A stretch of DNA of 54,193 nt from contig SKUL01000292.1 in NCBI GenBank assembly GCA_007129985.1, positions 1 through 54,193 on the forward strand, given 5' to 3'. The translations under genes and the position numbers were made by a program. This DNA is from Flavobacteriales bacterium (GTDB taxonomy: Bacteria; Bacteroidota; Bacteroidia; Flavobacteriales_D; SKUL01). Under the pieces are notes generated by a model that saw only the letters and a list, made by a program, of their open reading frames with translations, was not told the origin of the DNA and ran no database searches. Shown piece after piece: positions 1 through 6,975 of the stretch. Numbering within the stretch: the first letter of the stretch is position 1; each line of letters begins with the position of its first letter.

Positions 1-1
1 G

Positions 2-268
2 CTGAAAGGAGATAAGTTTAAGCCTGAACACTTGGGACAGCTAAACTTTTATCTGGAGGCGCTGGACAGAGACGTCAAAAAACCGAATGAAAACCCGAGC
101 ATTGGCGTTCTTTTGTGCAAGGACAAAGACAGTGAAGTTGTTGAGTATGCCTTAAGCAGAAGCCTCTCTCCAACAATGATATCAGAGTATAAAACCCAAC
201 TTCCCGACAAAACGCTACTGCAAAAGAAACTACAGGAGCTGTTCGATAATGAAAGTCCTGTTGATTAG
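2..268 (+). CDS. PDDEXK/DUF1016-type nuclease, C-terminal fragment (cut by window edge)
   Basis: The reading frame is open from base 2 and ends at the TAG at 266-268, giving 88 visible residues, so the 5' part lies outside the window. The visible part starts LKGDKFKPEHLGQLNFYL and continues through NPSIGVLLCKDKD and a final SEYK stretch. This matches the C-terminal end of the YhcG/DUF1016 family of PDDEXK nucleases, where an ELK...GQLNFYL core and an IGLLLCK strand are typical; the catalytic ELK would sit just before the edge. These proteins are often found in accessory islands and near restriction systems. The TTG at 32 is internal, not a start. The assignment rests on motif memory and only the tail is visible. 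Confidence 0.72.
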   Translation: MKGDKFKPEHLGQLNFYLEALDRDVKKPNENPSIGVLLCKDKDSEVVEYALSRSLSPTMISEYKTQLPDKTLLQKKLQELFDNESPVD

Positions 269-280
269 CCCCCGCACCCA

Positions 281-326
281 CGAAGCTCTGCTTCGGCGGT
301 GTTTAATCCTGTAAGCGCTGCTTACA
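281..326. repeat. Two short near-perfect palindromes
   Basis: Two hairpins with 3-nt loops lie 15 nt apart. The first is cgaagc-tct-gcttcg (281-295). The second is tgtaagc-gct-gcttaca (310-326). Neither is followed by a T-tract, so they do not look like simple terminators. They open a 248-nt gene-poor stretch downstream of the nuclease fragment. Confidence 0.5.
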
Positions 327-434
327 CTCATTATTTTCCGGGCAACCCCATTATCGTACGAAATGAAATTCGACGAAGCAAACCCTTTCGAATGTTTTAG
401 CAGCAATTGCCATTTGAATCCGACGAACGTCCGA

Positions 435-527
435 ATTGCCTGCCTGCGGCATGACAGGCGGTTTAAAGGCTTAACCGCCCAGCCTACGGCGGGCTGGTAA
501 GGGGCGCAATCCCGACATGAGTCGGGT
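435..527. repeat. Cluster of four short inverted repeats
   Basis: Consecutive dyads are visible: gcctg...caggc (about 441-459), ggcggtt...aaccgcc (about 457-479), ccagcc...ggctgg (479-497) and cccgac-atga-gtcggg (510-525). The CTACGGCGGGC-like text resembles degenerate intergenic palindromes that I associate with environmental Bacteroidota. No transposase is linked. The stretch 269-516 otherwise shows no convincing coding signal. Confidence 0.45.
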
Positions 528-729
528 CTCTAGTAGCGCTAAGAGATTGAATGTCACAAAAAATATAATCCTGCTTAACTTATCAACGCCTCCACACCTC
601 TTGAACGAGAAACAGGAAAGAAGTATCTTACAACAAGAACATCACGCTTCATTATTTGATGCCTTCTATCTGGAAATTCTAAGAACTGGCCTGGGACATG
701 AACCGAAATTCTTGTCTGTGAAAGAATAA
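517..729 (+). CDS. Doubtful 70-aa hypothetical protein
   Basis: An ATG-initiated frame of 70 residues. The first dozen codons overlap the palindrome cluster at 510-525, which is unusual for a real N-terminus. The later part (LLNEKQERSILQQEHHASLF and following) has protein-like composition, so this may be the decayed 3' end of an older gene rather than an intact one. No family was recognised, no promoter box was seen upstream, and codon use is AT-richer than in the housekeeping genes. It sits between the nuclease fragment and the higBA module, consistent with an eroding accessory region. Confidence 0.2.
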   Translation: MSRVSSSAKRLNVTKNIILLNLSTPPHLLNEKQERSILQQEHHASLFDAFYLEILRTGLGHEPKFLSVKE

Positions 730-734
730 ATACT

Positions 735-755
735 TACCTTTGACGTTAGTAACGT
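735..755 (+). promoter_or_regulatory. higBA promoter -7 box with adjacent dyad operator
   Basis: TACCTTTG (735-742) is an exact match to the Bacteroidota -7 consensus TAnnTTTG, 25 nt before the higB ATG. It is followed immediately by the dyad ACGTT-AGT-AACGT (743-755), covering the expected start point. Antitoxins of the HigA type autorepress by binding such dyads, so this is the likely HigA operator. The binding role is inferred. Confidence 0.6.
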
Positions 756-767
756 AAAGCAGAATTA

Positions 768-1052
768 ATGATCAAGGGGTTTGGTGATAAAGAATCCGAA
801 AAAATCTGGACTGGTTCTCGGTCGAAAAAATTGCCAAACGAGATTCAAGATGTTGCGCGTCGAAAATTGAGAATGCTCAACAATGCTCAGGATGTGAACG
901 ATCTTCGCATTCCCCCCGCCAACCGACTTGAAAAATTGAAGGGTGATCTCGAGGAATACCATAGCATACGGATTAACAACCAATGGCGAATCATCTTTAA
1001 ATGGATCAGTAATGATGCATACGAAGTAAGAATAGTAGACTATCATAAATGA
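768..1052 (+). CDS. higB: HigB-family toxin (RelE/ParE superfamily)
   Basis: A 94-residue protein matching the HigB 'plasmid maintenance killer' family in length and pattern. It begins MIKGFGDKESEKIWTG, has the RRKLRMLNNA helix, the IPPANRLEKLKGD strand region, then NQWRIIFKW and a final VRIVDYHK. In this family the toxin is a ribosome-dependent mRNA endoribonuclease, and the basic residues of R-I-x-F and the C-terminal DYH segment form the active site. The toxin precedes its antitoxin, the reversed order characteristic of hig modules, with a 7-nt gap to higA. A -7 box and dyad operator lie directly upstream. The module appears complete. Confidence 0.88.
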   Translation: MIKGFGDKESEKIWTGSRSKKLPNEIQDVARRKLRMLNNAQDVNDLRIPPANRLEKLKGDLEEYHSIRINNQWRIIFKWISNDAYEVRIVDYHK

Positions 1053-1059
1053 AACAGAT

Positions 1060-1359
1060 ATGTCAAAGCTGAAAAATATTCACCCGGGTGAAATCCTACA
1101 CGAAGAATTCTTGGTTCCGATGGAGATTTCTGCATACCGTTTGGCCAAGGAAACTTTTCTCCCTCAAACCCGCATTTCCGAAATTATAAAGGGGAACCGC
1201 AGAATTACTGCTGACACAGCCATTCGCCTTGCTAAGTTTTTTGGAACCAGCGCCAAGTTTTGGTTGGGCCTTCAAGATGATTATGACCTTGAAGAAGAGC
1301 AAAATCAAAAAGAGCAAGAGTTCAACAATATTAAGCCCATGGCAGGAAACGCTGCATAA
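1060..1359 (+). CDS. higA: HigA-family antitoxin (XRE helix-turn-helix)
   Basis: A 99-residue protein beginning MSKLKNIHPGEILHEEFL, the signature opening of HigA/VapI antitoxins. The helix-turn-helix spans roughly residues 22-60, with the recognition region around LPQTRISEIIKGNRRIT followed by FGTSAKFWLGLQDDYDL. It neutralises the HigB toxin encoded 7 nt upstream and is expected to repress the shared promoter through the dyad at 743-755. The tail after about residue 80 is acidic and polar and may be disordered. Intact, with normal family length. Confidence 0.9.
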   Translation: MSKLKNIHPGEILHEEFLVPMEISAYRLAKETFLPQTRISEIIKGNRRITADTAIRLAKFFGTSAKFWLGLQDDYDLEEEQNQKEQEFNNIKPMAGNAA

Positions 1360-1387
1360 TCGTAAGCAGTGGTTTTACGGTTAAACA

Positions 1388-2305
1388 TCACACCCCCCGC
1401 ACCCGCTTCTTCCAATTCACCAGGTACACGCCGGCAATAATCACGCTCGAGAACAAGATATCTGTCAGGGTGATGCGCTCGCCGTCAACCACGCCCCAAA
1501 GAATGGCAACCAGGGGCATCATGTAGGTAACCGACGAAGCAAACAGGGCATTGCTGATTTTAATCAGGTGGTTGAAGAGAATGAGCGAAACCGAGGTGCC
1601 AAACACGGCCAGCACGGCCACAAAGGGCACGCCCGCTCTTAGCTGAGGTTCGTGAATCAGGGCGCCAAAAAAACCGGTGGCTGCCAGATAAACCAAGGCC
1701 AGGGGACCAACAAAAAGCAAGGCAATTCCGGCAAGGGGAAGAGAGTCAACCTCGGCCAGTTTGTTGCGGATGATGTTCACGCTCATGGCGTAAAACACGG
1801 TGGCCACCACCACCAGCACGTATGCCCATGCGGGCGCACCGGCCACCCCCTCAATATGGCCCGATATTAACATCACAGCTCCGGCCAGCGCCAGCAAAAT
1901 GCCCAGGTAGTTTACCGCGTGGTAGCGCAAACGGAAAACCACCATGGCAATAAGCAGTGTAAACAAAGGGGTGAGCGCGTTGAGGATTCCCGTTACGCCG
2001 CTGTCCAGCACGGTTTGCGCCGATGTGAAAAGAAAAGCAGGAATTCCGTTGCCGAGCAGTCCCACCAACAGTAACCAAAGCCAGTGTTTGCGAAGCGTCG
2101 CACGAAGGTTTCGCAGTATAAAGGGTAGAAACACTGCGCTGGCAATCACCAATCGCAAGGCGGCCACTTGCTCGCTGCTCATCCGCCTGCTCATATCCGC
2201 GTTGAACATGGCCTTTTTCATGAGGATAAACGAACTGCCCCAGGTAAGAGCCAGCACAATAAGAAGTATCCACGCGAGATGGCGGCTATTCAGAATTCGG
2301 TTCAA
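1388..2305 (-). CDS. EamA/DMT-superfamily transporter
   Basis: A 305-residue membrane protein with about ten predicted transmembrane helices in two EamA-like halves. The first begins at WILLIVLALTWGSSFILMKKA, the classic DMT opening with W-G-S-x-F. The second starts near residue 155 (AWAYVLVVVATVFYAMSVN) and carries a matching late segment, YMMPLVAILWGVVDGE. The family exports small metabolites such as amino acids; the substrate cannot be told from sequence. It is convergent with higA, whose stop lies 28 nt away. The C-terminus is basic (NWKKRVRGV), consistent with a cytoplasmic tail. Confidence 0.9.
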   Translation of the reverse strand: MNRILNSRHLAWILLIVLALTWGSSFILMKKAMFNADMSRRMSSEQVAALRLVIASAVFLPFILRNLRATLRKHWLWLLLVGLLGNGIPAFLFTSAQTVLDSGVTGILNALTPLFTLLIAMVVFRLRYHAVNYLGILLALAGAVMLISGHIEGVAGAPAWAYVLVVVATVFYAMSVNIIRNKLAEVDSLPLAGIALLFVGPLALVYLAATGFFGALIHEPQLRAGVPFVAVLAVFGTSVSLILFNHLIKISNALFASSVTYMMPLVAILWGVVDGERITLTDILFSSVIIAGVYLVNWKKRVRGV

Positions 2306-2363
2306 GGCTTGAAAATGAATGCCAAAAAACCTTTTTTTCGGCGCTCAAAGAACAGAAAAGTTT

Positions 2364-2371
2364 TACTTTTG
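2364..2371 (+). promoter_or_regulatory. -7 promoter box for the HMA-like lipoprotein
   Basis: TACTTTTG matches TAnnTTTG exactly and lies 30 nt before the ATG at 2402. It falls inside the longer open frame starting at 2168, which argues that the upstream start is false. Confidence 0.5.
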
Positions 2372-2401
2372 TTGCTCTCGTATCACACAATCTCCCGAGC
2401 G

Positions 2402-2917
2402 ATGAAAAACTTACAATACGGCCTTTTATTCTTTGCACTGCTGGCACTGTCTTGCGAGCAAAGTCAACAACATCAAACCGAAACCGCCATTGAAACAGTT
2501 GTGCGCGAAGTGCGTACCGATGGCCCGGCAAAATCTTTGGCCCACCTCTCCATCGAAGGTATGGGCTGTGAAATGGCCTGTGGAAGCGCTATCAAAAAAG
2601 CCCTGAACGGACTGGACGGCGTTATCATCACCGAAATCAACTACGAGGGAGACCGCGATGTGAACTTTGCCGTGGTGGAGTTCGATGAGTCCAAACTCGG
2701 TTCTGAGCATTTGGCCGACGCGGTGAACAATCTTCGCAAAGGTCATTACTCTGTAAGCGCCATTAGCCTTGAGCGCCACATCCCTGCCGGCGAAAGCGCC
2801 TCACAGGATGAAGGAACATCCACCGAGGGCAAAACTTCGGGTGCCGACAGGAGCATAGAAACCCGCAGTATCACCATTCCCAACCTCCTGGATGTGCTGA
2901 ATACGGTGCTGCGTTAA
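2402..2917 (+). CDS. Lipoprotein with heavy-metal-associated (HMA)-like domain
   Basis: From the ATG at 2402 the product is 171 residues. It starts with a lipoprotein signal (MKNLQYGLLFFALLALSC, lipobox LALSC, lipidated Cys near residue 18). An HMA-like ferredoxin fold follows at about residues 45-120: LSIEGMGCEMACGSAIKKAL, then LDGVIITEINYE, VNFAVVEFDES and a final VSAISLERH. Classical HMA domains use GMTCxxC; here the two cysteines are separated by three residues (C-E-M-A-C). The likely role is binding a soft metal such as Cu or Zn in the periplasm; no metal ATPase is adjacent, so the partner is unknown. The tail is low-complexity Ser/Glu-rich. A longer in-frame start at 2168 is rejected because the -7 box and signal peptide fit 2402. 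Confidence 0.75.
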   Translation: MKNLQYGLLFFALLALSCEQSQQHQTETAIETVVREVRTDGPAKSLAHLSIEGMGCEMACGSAIKKALNGLDGVIITEINYEGDRDVNFAVVEFDESKLGSEHLADAVNNLRKGHYSVSAISLERHIPAGESASQDEGTSTEGKTSGADRSIETRSITIPNLLDVLNTVLR

Positions 2918-2960
2918 TTTTGCAAAGCGCACGAATTCTGATTGTTATTTCTTTTTGTTG

Positions 2961-3117
2961 AGGAAAGTGCAGAAAATTTGCTCTACTCCAAAACCTTTCC
3001 TGCCTAAGGGCGTTTTACATTCACAAAGCATTTAAGATGCTGCTTCGCAAGAAGCGGTGGAGTAGTGTAAGTTGGTTTACATAGGGCCGGACAGTTGTCC
3101 GGCCTTATGTATTTTTG
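2961..3117 (+). ncRNA. Candidate structured RNA ending in an intrinsic terminator
   Basis: This gene-free stretch folds into a long closing helix. Bases 2983-2990 (ctactcca) pair perfectly with 3058-3065 (tggagtag). After one U-U mismatch the helix continues with seven more pairs, 2975-2981 with 3067-3073, two of them G-U. Inside are small hairpins: cctt...aagg (2994-3009), agcat-ttaag-atgct (3027-3041) and ctgcttc-gcaa-gaagcgg (3040-3057); the last two compete for bases 3040-3041. A strong terminator follows. A long interrupted stem enclosing a large open or multibranched centre resembles 6S-like RNAs, but I could not match a family. No clear TAnnTTTG box lies just upstream, so it could be a processed 3' UTR of the lipoprotein mRNA. 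The rest of 2918-3202 shows no ORF of note. Confidence 0.5.
3079..3117 (+). terminator. Strong Rho-independent terminator
   Basis: A 14-bp stem (3079-3092 with 3097-3110, one G-U pair) closes over the loop agtt. It has a GC-rich GGCCGGAC core and is followed by atttttg. It terminates transcription from the lipoprotein gene and/or the candidate RNA before the DUF2490 gene. Confidence 0.85.
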
Positions 3118-3172
3118 GGAGAAAGGTGACTACAGGCACACAGTTTGCGGAGACTAATCGTAGCCGAATGGC

Positions 3173-3180
3173 TACCTTTG
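3173..3180 (+). promoter_or_regulatory. -7 promoter box for the DUF2490-to-outer-membrane-protein gene group
   Basis: TACCTTTG matches TAnnTTTG exactly, 22 nt before the ATG at 3203 and 56 nt after the terminator. No well-spaced -33 TTTG is seen; the nearest is at 3144-3147, 25 nt away. Confidence 0.5.
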
Positions 3181-3202
3181 TCAAAACCTGCTTACGCTTT
3201 CA

Positions 3203-3982
3203 ATGACCTGCATTTTTTCACGTGCATTTGCCCTGTTTTCGCTGCTGGTTGGCAGCCTTTTTTTTGTGGCTCCTCATACCTTGTCGGCGCAAAACCAGGT
3301 TCGCCCCGACCCCTACGGTCAGTGGTTGATGTACTTTGGCGATAACAAGCTCTCCGATAGAATAGGTCTTCACACCGAACTTCAGTTGCGCAATTACCTG
3401 CTTCGCGAAACCGTAGAGCAGTCGCTGGCAAGGGTGGGCCTCAACGTGTACCTCAATCCTGCCACCATGGCCACGGCCGGATATGCCTTTATCTACACCA
3501 CGCCCTCGCGCGAGAACGTGGAGGGTTTTACCGTGCGCGAACACCGCTCGTGGCAGCAGCTCATTATGCGGCAGCGCTCTCGAAATCTGTTTTTGGAACA
3601 CCGCTACAGACTTGAACAGCGTTTTATTGACAACCTCGATACCCGCAATTCCAAATTCGAGAACCGCGTGCGCTATAGGTTGCAGGCCATTGTTCCGTTT
3701 TACACCATCTCGCCCCACTTGCGCCACTTCTTCTTTGCCAGCTACAATGAGCTTTTTGTTAATTTCGGCAAACAGGTGGCCGGTGAAGTTTTCGACAGAA
3801 ACAGATTTTACCTCGCTTTCGGCTATCAGTTCAGTCCGAAATTCAACTTCCAGGTGGGGTACTTGCATCAGTATATCAGCATTCCCGGAGCAACTTCGGG
3901 CAATGTGAACCATAACTTACAGGTGGGTATATCCTACAATATGGACGACCTTATGCCCACTATGTTCAGACGAAGCGAATGA
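3203..3982 (+). CDS. DUF2490 family outer-membrane-like protein
   Basis: A 259-residue protein with an N-terminal signal peptide ending near SLSAQN (about residue 31). Repeated amphipathic beta-strands follow, consistent with a small beta-barrel. Landmarks are GQWLMYFGDNKLSDRIGLHT, RNLFLEHRYRLEQRFI, NRVRYRLQAIVPF and FYLAFGYQFSP, which fit the DUF2490 family common in Bacteroidota. The W-x-x-Y-x-G-D and R-x-E-Q-R patterns are typical. Its function is unknown; family members are thought to sit in the outer membrane. The gene ends four bases into the next gene (ATGA overlap at 3979-3982), indicating co-translation with the 643-aa protein downstream. Confidence 0.75.
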   Translation: MTCIFSRAFALFSLLVGSLFFVAPHTLSAQNQVRPDPYGQWLMYFGDNKLSDRIGLHTELQLRNYLLRETVEQSLARVGLNVYLNPATMATAGYAFIYTTPSRENVEGFTVREHRSWQQLIMRQRSRNLFLEHRYRLEQRFIDNLDTRNSKFENRVRYRLQAIVPFYTISPHLRHFFFASYNELFVNFGKQVAGEVFDRNRFYLAFGYQFSPKFNFQVGYLHQYISIPGATSGNVNHNLQVGISYNMDDLMPTMFRRSE

Positions 3983-5910
3983 TGAGATGGGGATTAGTAT
4001 TTGTGTTGATTGCCGGAATGACGCTTCCCGCCGTGGCTCAGGAAATGAAAACATTTCGCGACGGAAAGGGGTTGAAGGGCGAGATTCAGTTTCGGGGTGC
4101 ACTACCCGATAGTCTCCTTCCCGCCAATGGTCCTTATGAACTGCGATGGCGGGATTTGAGCAACGACAGCCTTGTTACCTACAGCGTAAAAGGAAAGGTA
4201 AAAAACCATCTGCCGGAAGGGGAATGGGAGTGGAACGAAGGACATTGGCACTACGACATCCACCCCGGAAGCGGCATCCAACCTGAGTTTGAGCTGAGCG
4301 GCTACGTAAAAGCTTGGAAGGGTGCTTTCTCGAAAGGTTATCCCGATGGAAAGTGGTTGTTCACGCTCGACTCACTGCACAAATCAGCACAGCAAAAAGA
4401 CGGATTGAGCATAGAGTGCACCTTCAAGGCCGGAAAAACGGCCGGTCGTTTTCGTGTGAACGACAAGTTGGACAACAGCGCCTTTTCGCTCAAAGGACAA
4501 TGCAACGAAGAGGGCTACGCAGAGGGAAAATGGGAATATTCCTATCATCTTCCGGGCGAAAAGCAGGCCATCACTGAAGAACGTACCTACCGCAACGGCT
4601 TGCTGACCAACAGGAAAATTGTGCGTGGAAAAGAATCGGAAAGCCATGCCAACGAGCATGTTTCAGAACTACTACAAGCCCTTGACTCCGGTTCGGAACA
4701 TCCGCGTTTTGCCATTGGCGAAGACGATTTCAGCAACGACGGTCAGGGAGGTTTTCCCGAATTGATGTTTGACAGATACCGACGCTGGGCTTCGATTGCA
4801 GGCTGGAACCATCCGGAATTTCACTTTGAGCCGGGTCGCAAAGGGCCCATGTTTAAGAGGCTGAGCTATCCGCGCAACAAGAGCGAGCAAAAAGCACTTG
4901 TTGAAACCGACAGCTTGTCTCAATTCATGCAAGACCAGATTGCCAAACGTCTCGATTACCGCAACCTCATGATTAACCGTGGCCGAACGCCCAGTCTTGA
5001 CCTCGCCATCAGCTACGCGGAGGGTTCACTCAGCAGACTTACCACGCTCGATTCCTTGCTCGAGCTCAGCAACGCGCACGACTTTATCTACGTGAATCGC
5101 TACGATTCGTCCATGGTGAAACTATTGGAGCGGCTCAATAATCCCACGCTTGTAGAGGCCCAGCTTCACGATGTGCCCCCCGTGGTGTTGCCCGTGGCTG
5201 CCTTCAGCGTAGATTCCATTGACCTGTACCACGCCTTTGCGCGTTTTGCGCGCGATTTGTCACGTCAACTTCCGGTGTATTTGGCCACCATTGATAGAGG
5301 TTATCGCGACATGACGCGCGAGGCTGCACTTTTGGAGCTTTCGGACGAACTCACGCAACACCAGCAGGAATTGCAGGAAGCCTATCAACACACGGGTGAA
5401 ACGGGAAGCATTGTAGCCAAGCGCTGGGTGAAGGAGCACCTTGAGTCAGAGCTTCAGTTTTTTTCGCGCACCGACGTGTACGAACAAGCCATGGAAGTGG
5501 GCGCCGCCGTGGTGGTCAAGATGGATTCTCTGCTGGCCTGGGAGCCGCATTGGAACGCTTTCGACAGCATCCCCATTCGCATGAAAAGGGCCTACACCGA
5601 TTACCTATATAACCCCTACACCGGCGAGCGCGATGTGGAGGTGAGGCTTAAAAAGCGGTTCTACCACCAGATGAGGGACGTGCTTTGGCCCCACATGCGC
5701 GATGAATTGCACAACGCTCCTGACTGGGATACTTTTGTTGAGCGCTGGGAGATTTATCGCGAAACCTATCGGAATGTTGAGTTGTTTGCCCAATGGGACG
5801 ACCGTTCGGCAACGCGTCTGGAGCGCAGGTTGAGAAAAGAAAAATCACCCGAAAAAATAATCACCGAACTCAACAACTGGGTGCGCGACAACCGCGGCTT
5901 GTACCGTTAA
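3979..5910 (+). CDS. Exported 643-aa protein with YwqK/MORN-like N-terminal repeats
   Basis: The product has a signal peptide (MMRWGLVFVLIAGMTLPAVAQ). Residues about 23-215 contain loose repeats of the form 'G...L.G.W.....G', for example KNHLPEGEWEWNEGHWHYD, FSKGYPDGKWLFTLD and EEGYAEGKWEYSY. This pattern belongs to the YwqK/MORN-like toxin-antitoxin-style repeats widespread in Bacteroidota. The remaining 400 residues are highly charged, mostly helical and not recognised. The N-terminal repeats probably form a beta-sheet surface; the periplasmic or surface role is unknown. The ATGA overlap with the DUF2490 gene suggests the two work together. A 24-nt gap separates it from the heme A synthase gene. 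Confidence 0.6.
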   Translation: MMRWGLVFVLIAGMTLPAVAQEMKTFRDGKGLKGEIQFRGALPDSLLPANGPYELRWRDLSNDSLVTYSVKGKVKNHLPEGEWEWNEGHWHYDIHPGSGIQPEFELSGYVKAWKGAFSKGYPDGKWLFTLDSLHKSAQQKDGLSIECTFKAGKTAGRFRVNDKLDNSAFSLKGQCNEEGYAEGKWEYSYHLPGEKQAITEERTYRNGLLTNRKIVRGKESESHANEHVSELLQALDSGSEHPRFAIGEDDFSNDGQGGFPELMFDRYRRWASIAGWNHPEFHFEPGRKGPMFKRLSYPRNKSEQKALVETDSLSQFMQDQIAKRLDYRNLMINRGRTPSLDLAISYAEGSLSRLTTLDSLLELSNAHDFIYVNRYDSSMVKLLERLNNPTLVEAQLHDVPPVVLPVAAFSVDSIDLYHAFARFARDLSRQLPVYLATIDRGYRDMTREAALLELSDELTQHQQELQEAYQHTGETGSIVAKRWVKEHLESELQFFSRTDVYEQAMEVGAAVVVKMDSLLAWEPHWNAFDSIPIRMKRAYTDYLYNPYTGERDVEVRLKKRFYHQMRDVLWPHMRDELHNAPDWDTFVERWEIYRETYRNVELFAQWDDRSATRLERRLRKEKSPEKIITELNNWVRDNRGLYR

Positions 5911-5934
5911 TCCCGCCCTCAAAAATGTAACCGT

Positions 5935-6972
5935 ATGGACAGGTGGATGTTGTTTGCTTCGCGTTGGGCCTTAATCATGGTATATCTTGTGATTCTTGCG
6001 GGCTCGGTGGTGCGGATGACCGGCTCCGGAATGGGCTGTCCGGACTGGCCCAAGTGTTTCGGGTTCCTTATTCCACCTACCCAGGAGGAGCAGCTCATGT
6101 GGAAGGCCAACACAAGCTACAACAAAGGCCAGATGATTCTGGGCGACGACGAATTGCTCGTGGCCAAAGAGAAATTCACCACCACGGAGGTTTTTTCTCC
6201 GCAAAACTGGCGCGTGTACGACAAGCACGACTACACCATTTTCAACCCCGTTCACACGTGGATTGAGTACATCAATCGCCTGCTGGGCGCACTTTCGGGG
6301 ATTCCGGTTTTGTTGCTTTTTGTGCTGGCCACCATCCGCATTCGCAGCGATGTGTTTACGTGGTTGCTCAGCGCGGGTGCCCTTTTTGCTCTGGGCTTTG
6401 TGGCCTGGCTTGGCAAACTCGTGGTGGATGGCAACCTCATACCGCACAGCATTACCTACCACATGTTCGGAGCCATTGCCTTGCTGCTCTTGGTGGTGGC
6501 GGTGCTTTTCCGAAAAAGCAAGCGCAGACTGGAGCTTCAAATCAAAGATTCGCGTTTCATTGGACTGACTTCGCTGGTGATGCTCCTCACCCTCACGCAG
6601 GTATATCTCGGTACCAACGTACGCGAACAGGTAGATGCCTTGCTCATTGATGGTTTGCGCAATGAGGTGACTGCCAATCTGGATGCCGTGTTTCTCATTC
6701 ACCGGAGCTTTTCTATTCTCATTCTGCTCGCATACATCTGGATGCTCAGAAAGATGATGGAGGCCGGTCTTCCGCGCAATTGGGTGGTGGTGATTGTCGC
6801 CTTGCTCGGCGTGGAGATTTTTGCGGGAGTAATTTTGAACTACGCCGGTTTTCCCGCCTTTGCCCAGCCGGTTCATCTGCTGGCTGCGCTGATGCTGGTG
6901 GGAGCCTTGTTTTATCTTTGGCTCCATGTTCTCGCGCAAACCAAAACTCCCAGACCCTCGCTTTCGGTTTAA
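5935..6972 (+). CDS. ctaA: Heme A synthase (COX15/CtaA family)
   Basis: A 345-residue integral membrane protein of the COX15/CtaA family, which oxidises the C8 methyl of heme O to the formyl group of heme A for cytochrome c oxidase. Landmarks in order: an N-terminal helix, then GSVVRMTGSGMGCPDWPKCF (about residues 22-41), HTWIEYINRLLGALSG (first conserved His), the helix with HSITYHMFGAIALLL, the second-half HRSFSILILL and the final PVHLLAALMLVGALF. The four conserved histidines of the two-fold repeat are all visible. About eight transmembrane helices are expected. The insert at residues 45-105 between the first helix and the HTW motif is longer than in Bacillus CtaA and typical of Bacteroidota forms. 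Confidence 0.93.
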   Translation: MDRWMLFASRWALIMVYLVILAGSVVRMTGSGMGCPDWPKCFGFLIPPTQEEQLMWKANTSYNKGQMILGDDELLVAKEKFTTTEVFSPQNWRVYDKHDYTIFNPVHTWIEYINRLLGALSGIPVLLLFVLATIRIRSDVFTWLLSAGALFALGFVAWLGKLVVDGNLIPHSITYHMFGAIALLLLVVAVLFRKSKRRLELQIKDSRFIGLTSLVMLLTLTQVYLGTNVREQVDALLIDGLRNEVTANLDAVFLIHRSFSILILLAYIWMLRKMMEAGLPRNWVVVIVALLGVEIFAGVILNYAGFPAFAQPVHLLAALMLVGALFYLWLHVLAQTKTPRPSLSV

Positions 6973-6975
6973 GTG

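Noticed and set aside
2168..2401. Longer start for the HMA-like lipoprotein
   Set aside because: It overlaps the DMT gene on the other strand and contains the promoter box; the lipoprotein signal begins at 2402.
2961..2970. RNase P RNA-like GAGGAAAG motif
   Set aside because: Only the short motif matches; the region is too small and the rest of the RNase P core is missing.
5971..6939. 322-aa minus-strand ORF opposite heme A synthase
   Set aside because: It is a shadow of a clear membrane enzyme, His/Gln-rich, with no recognisable domain.
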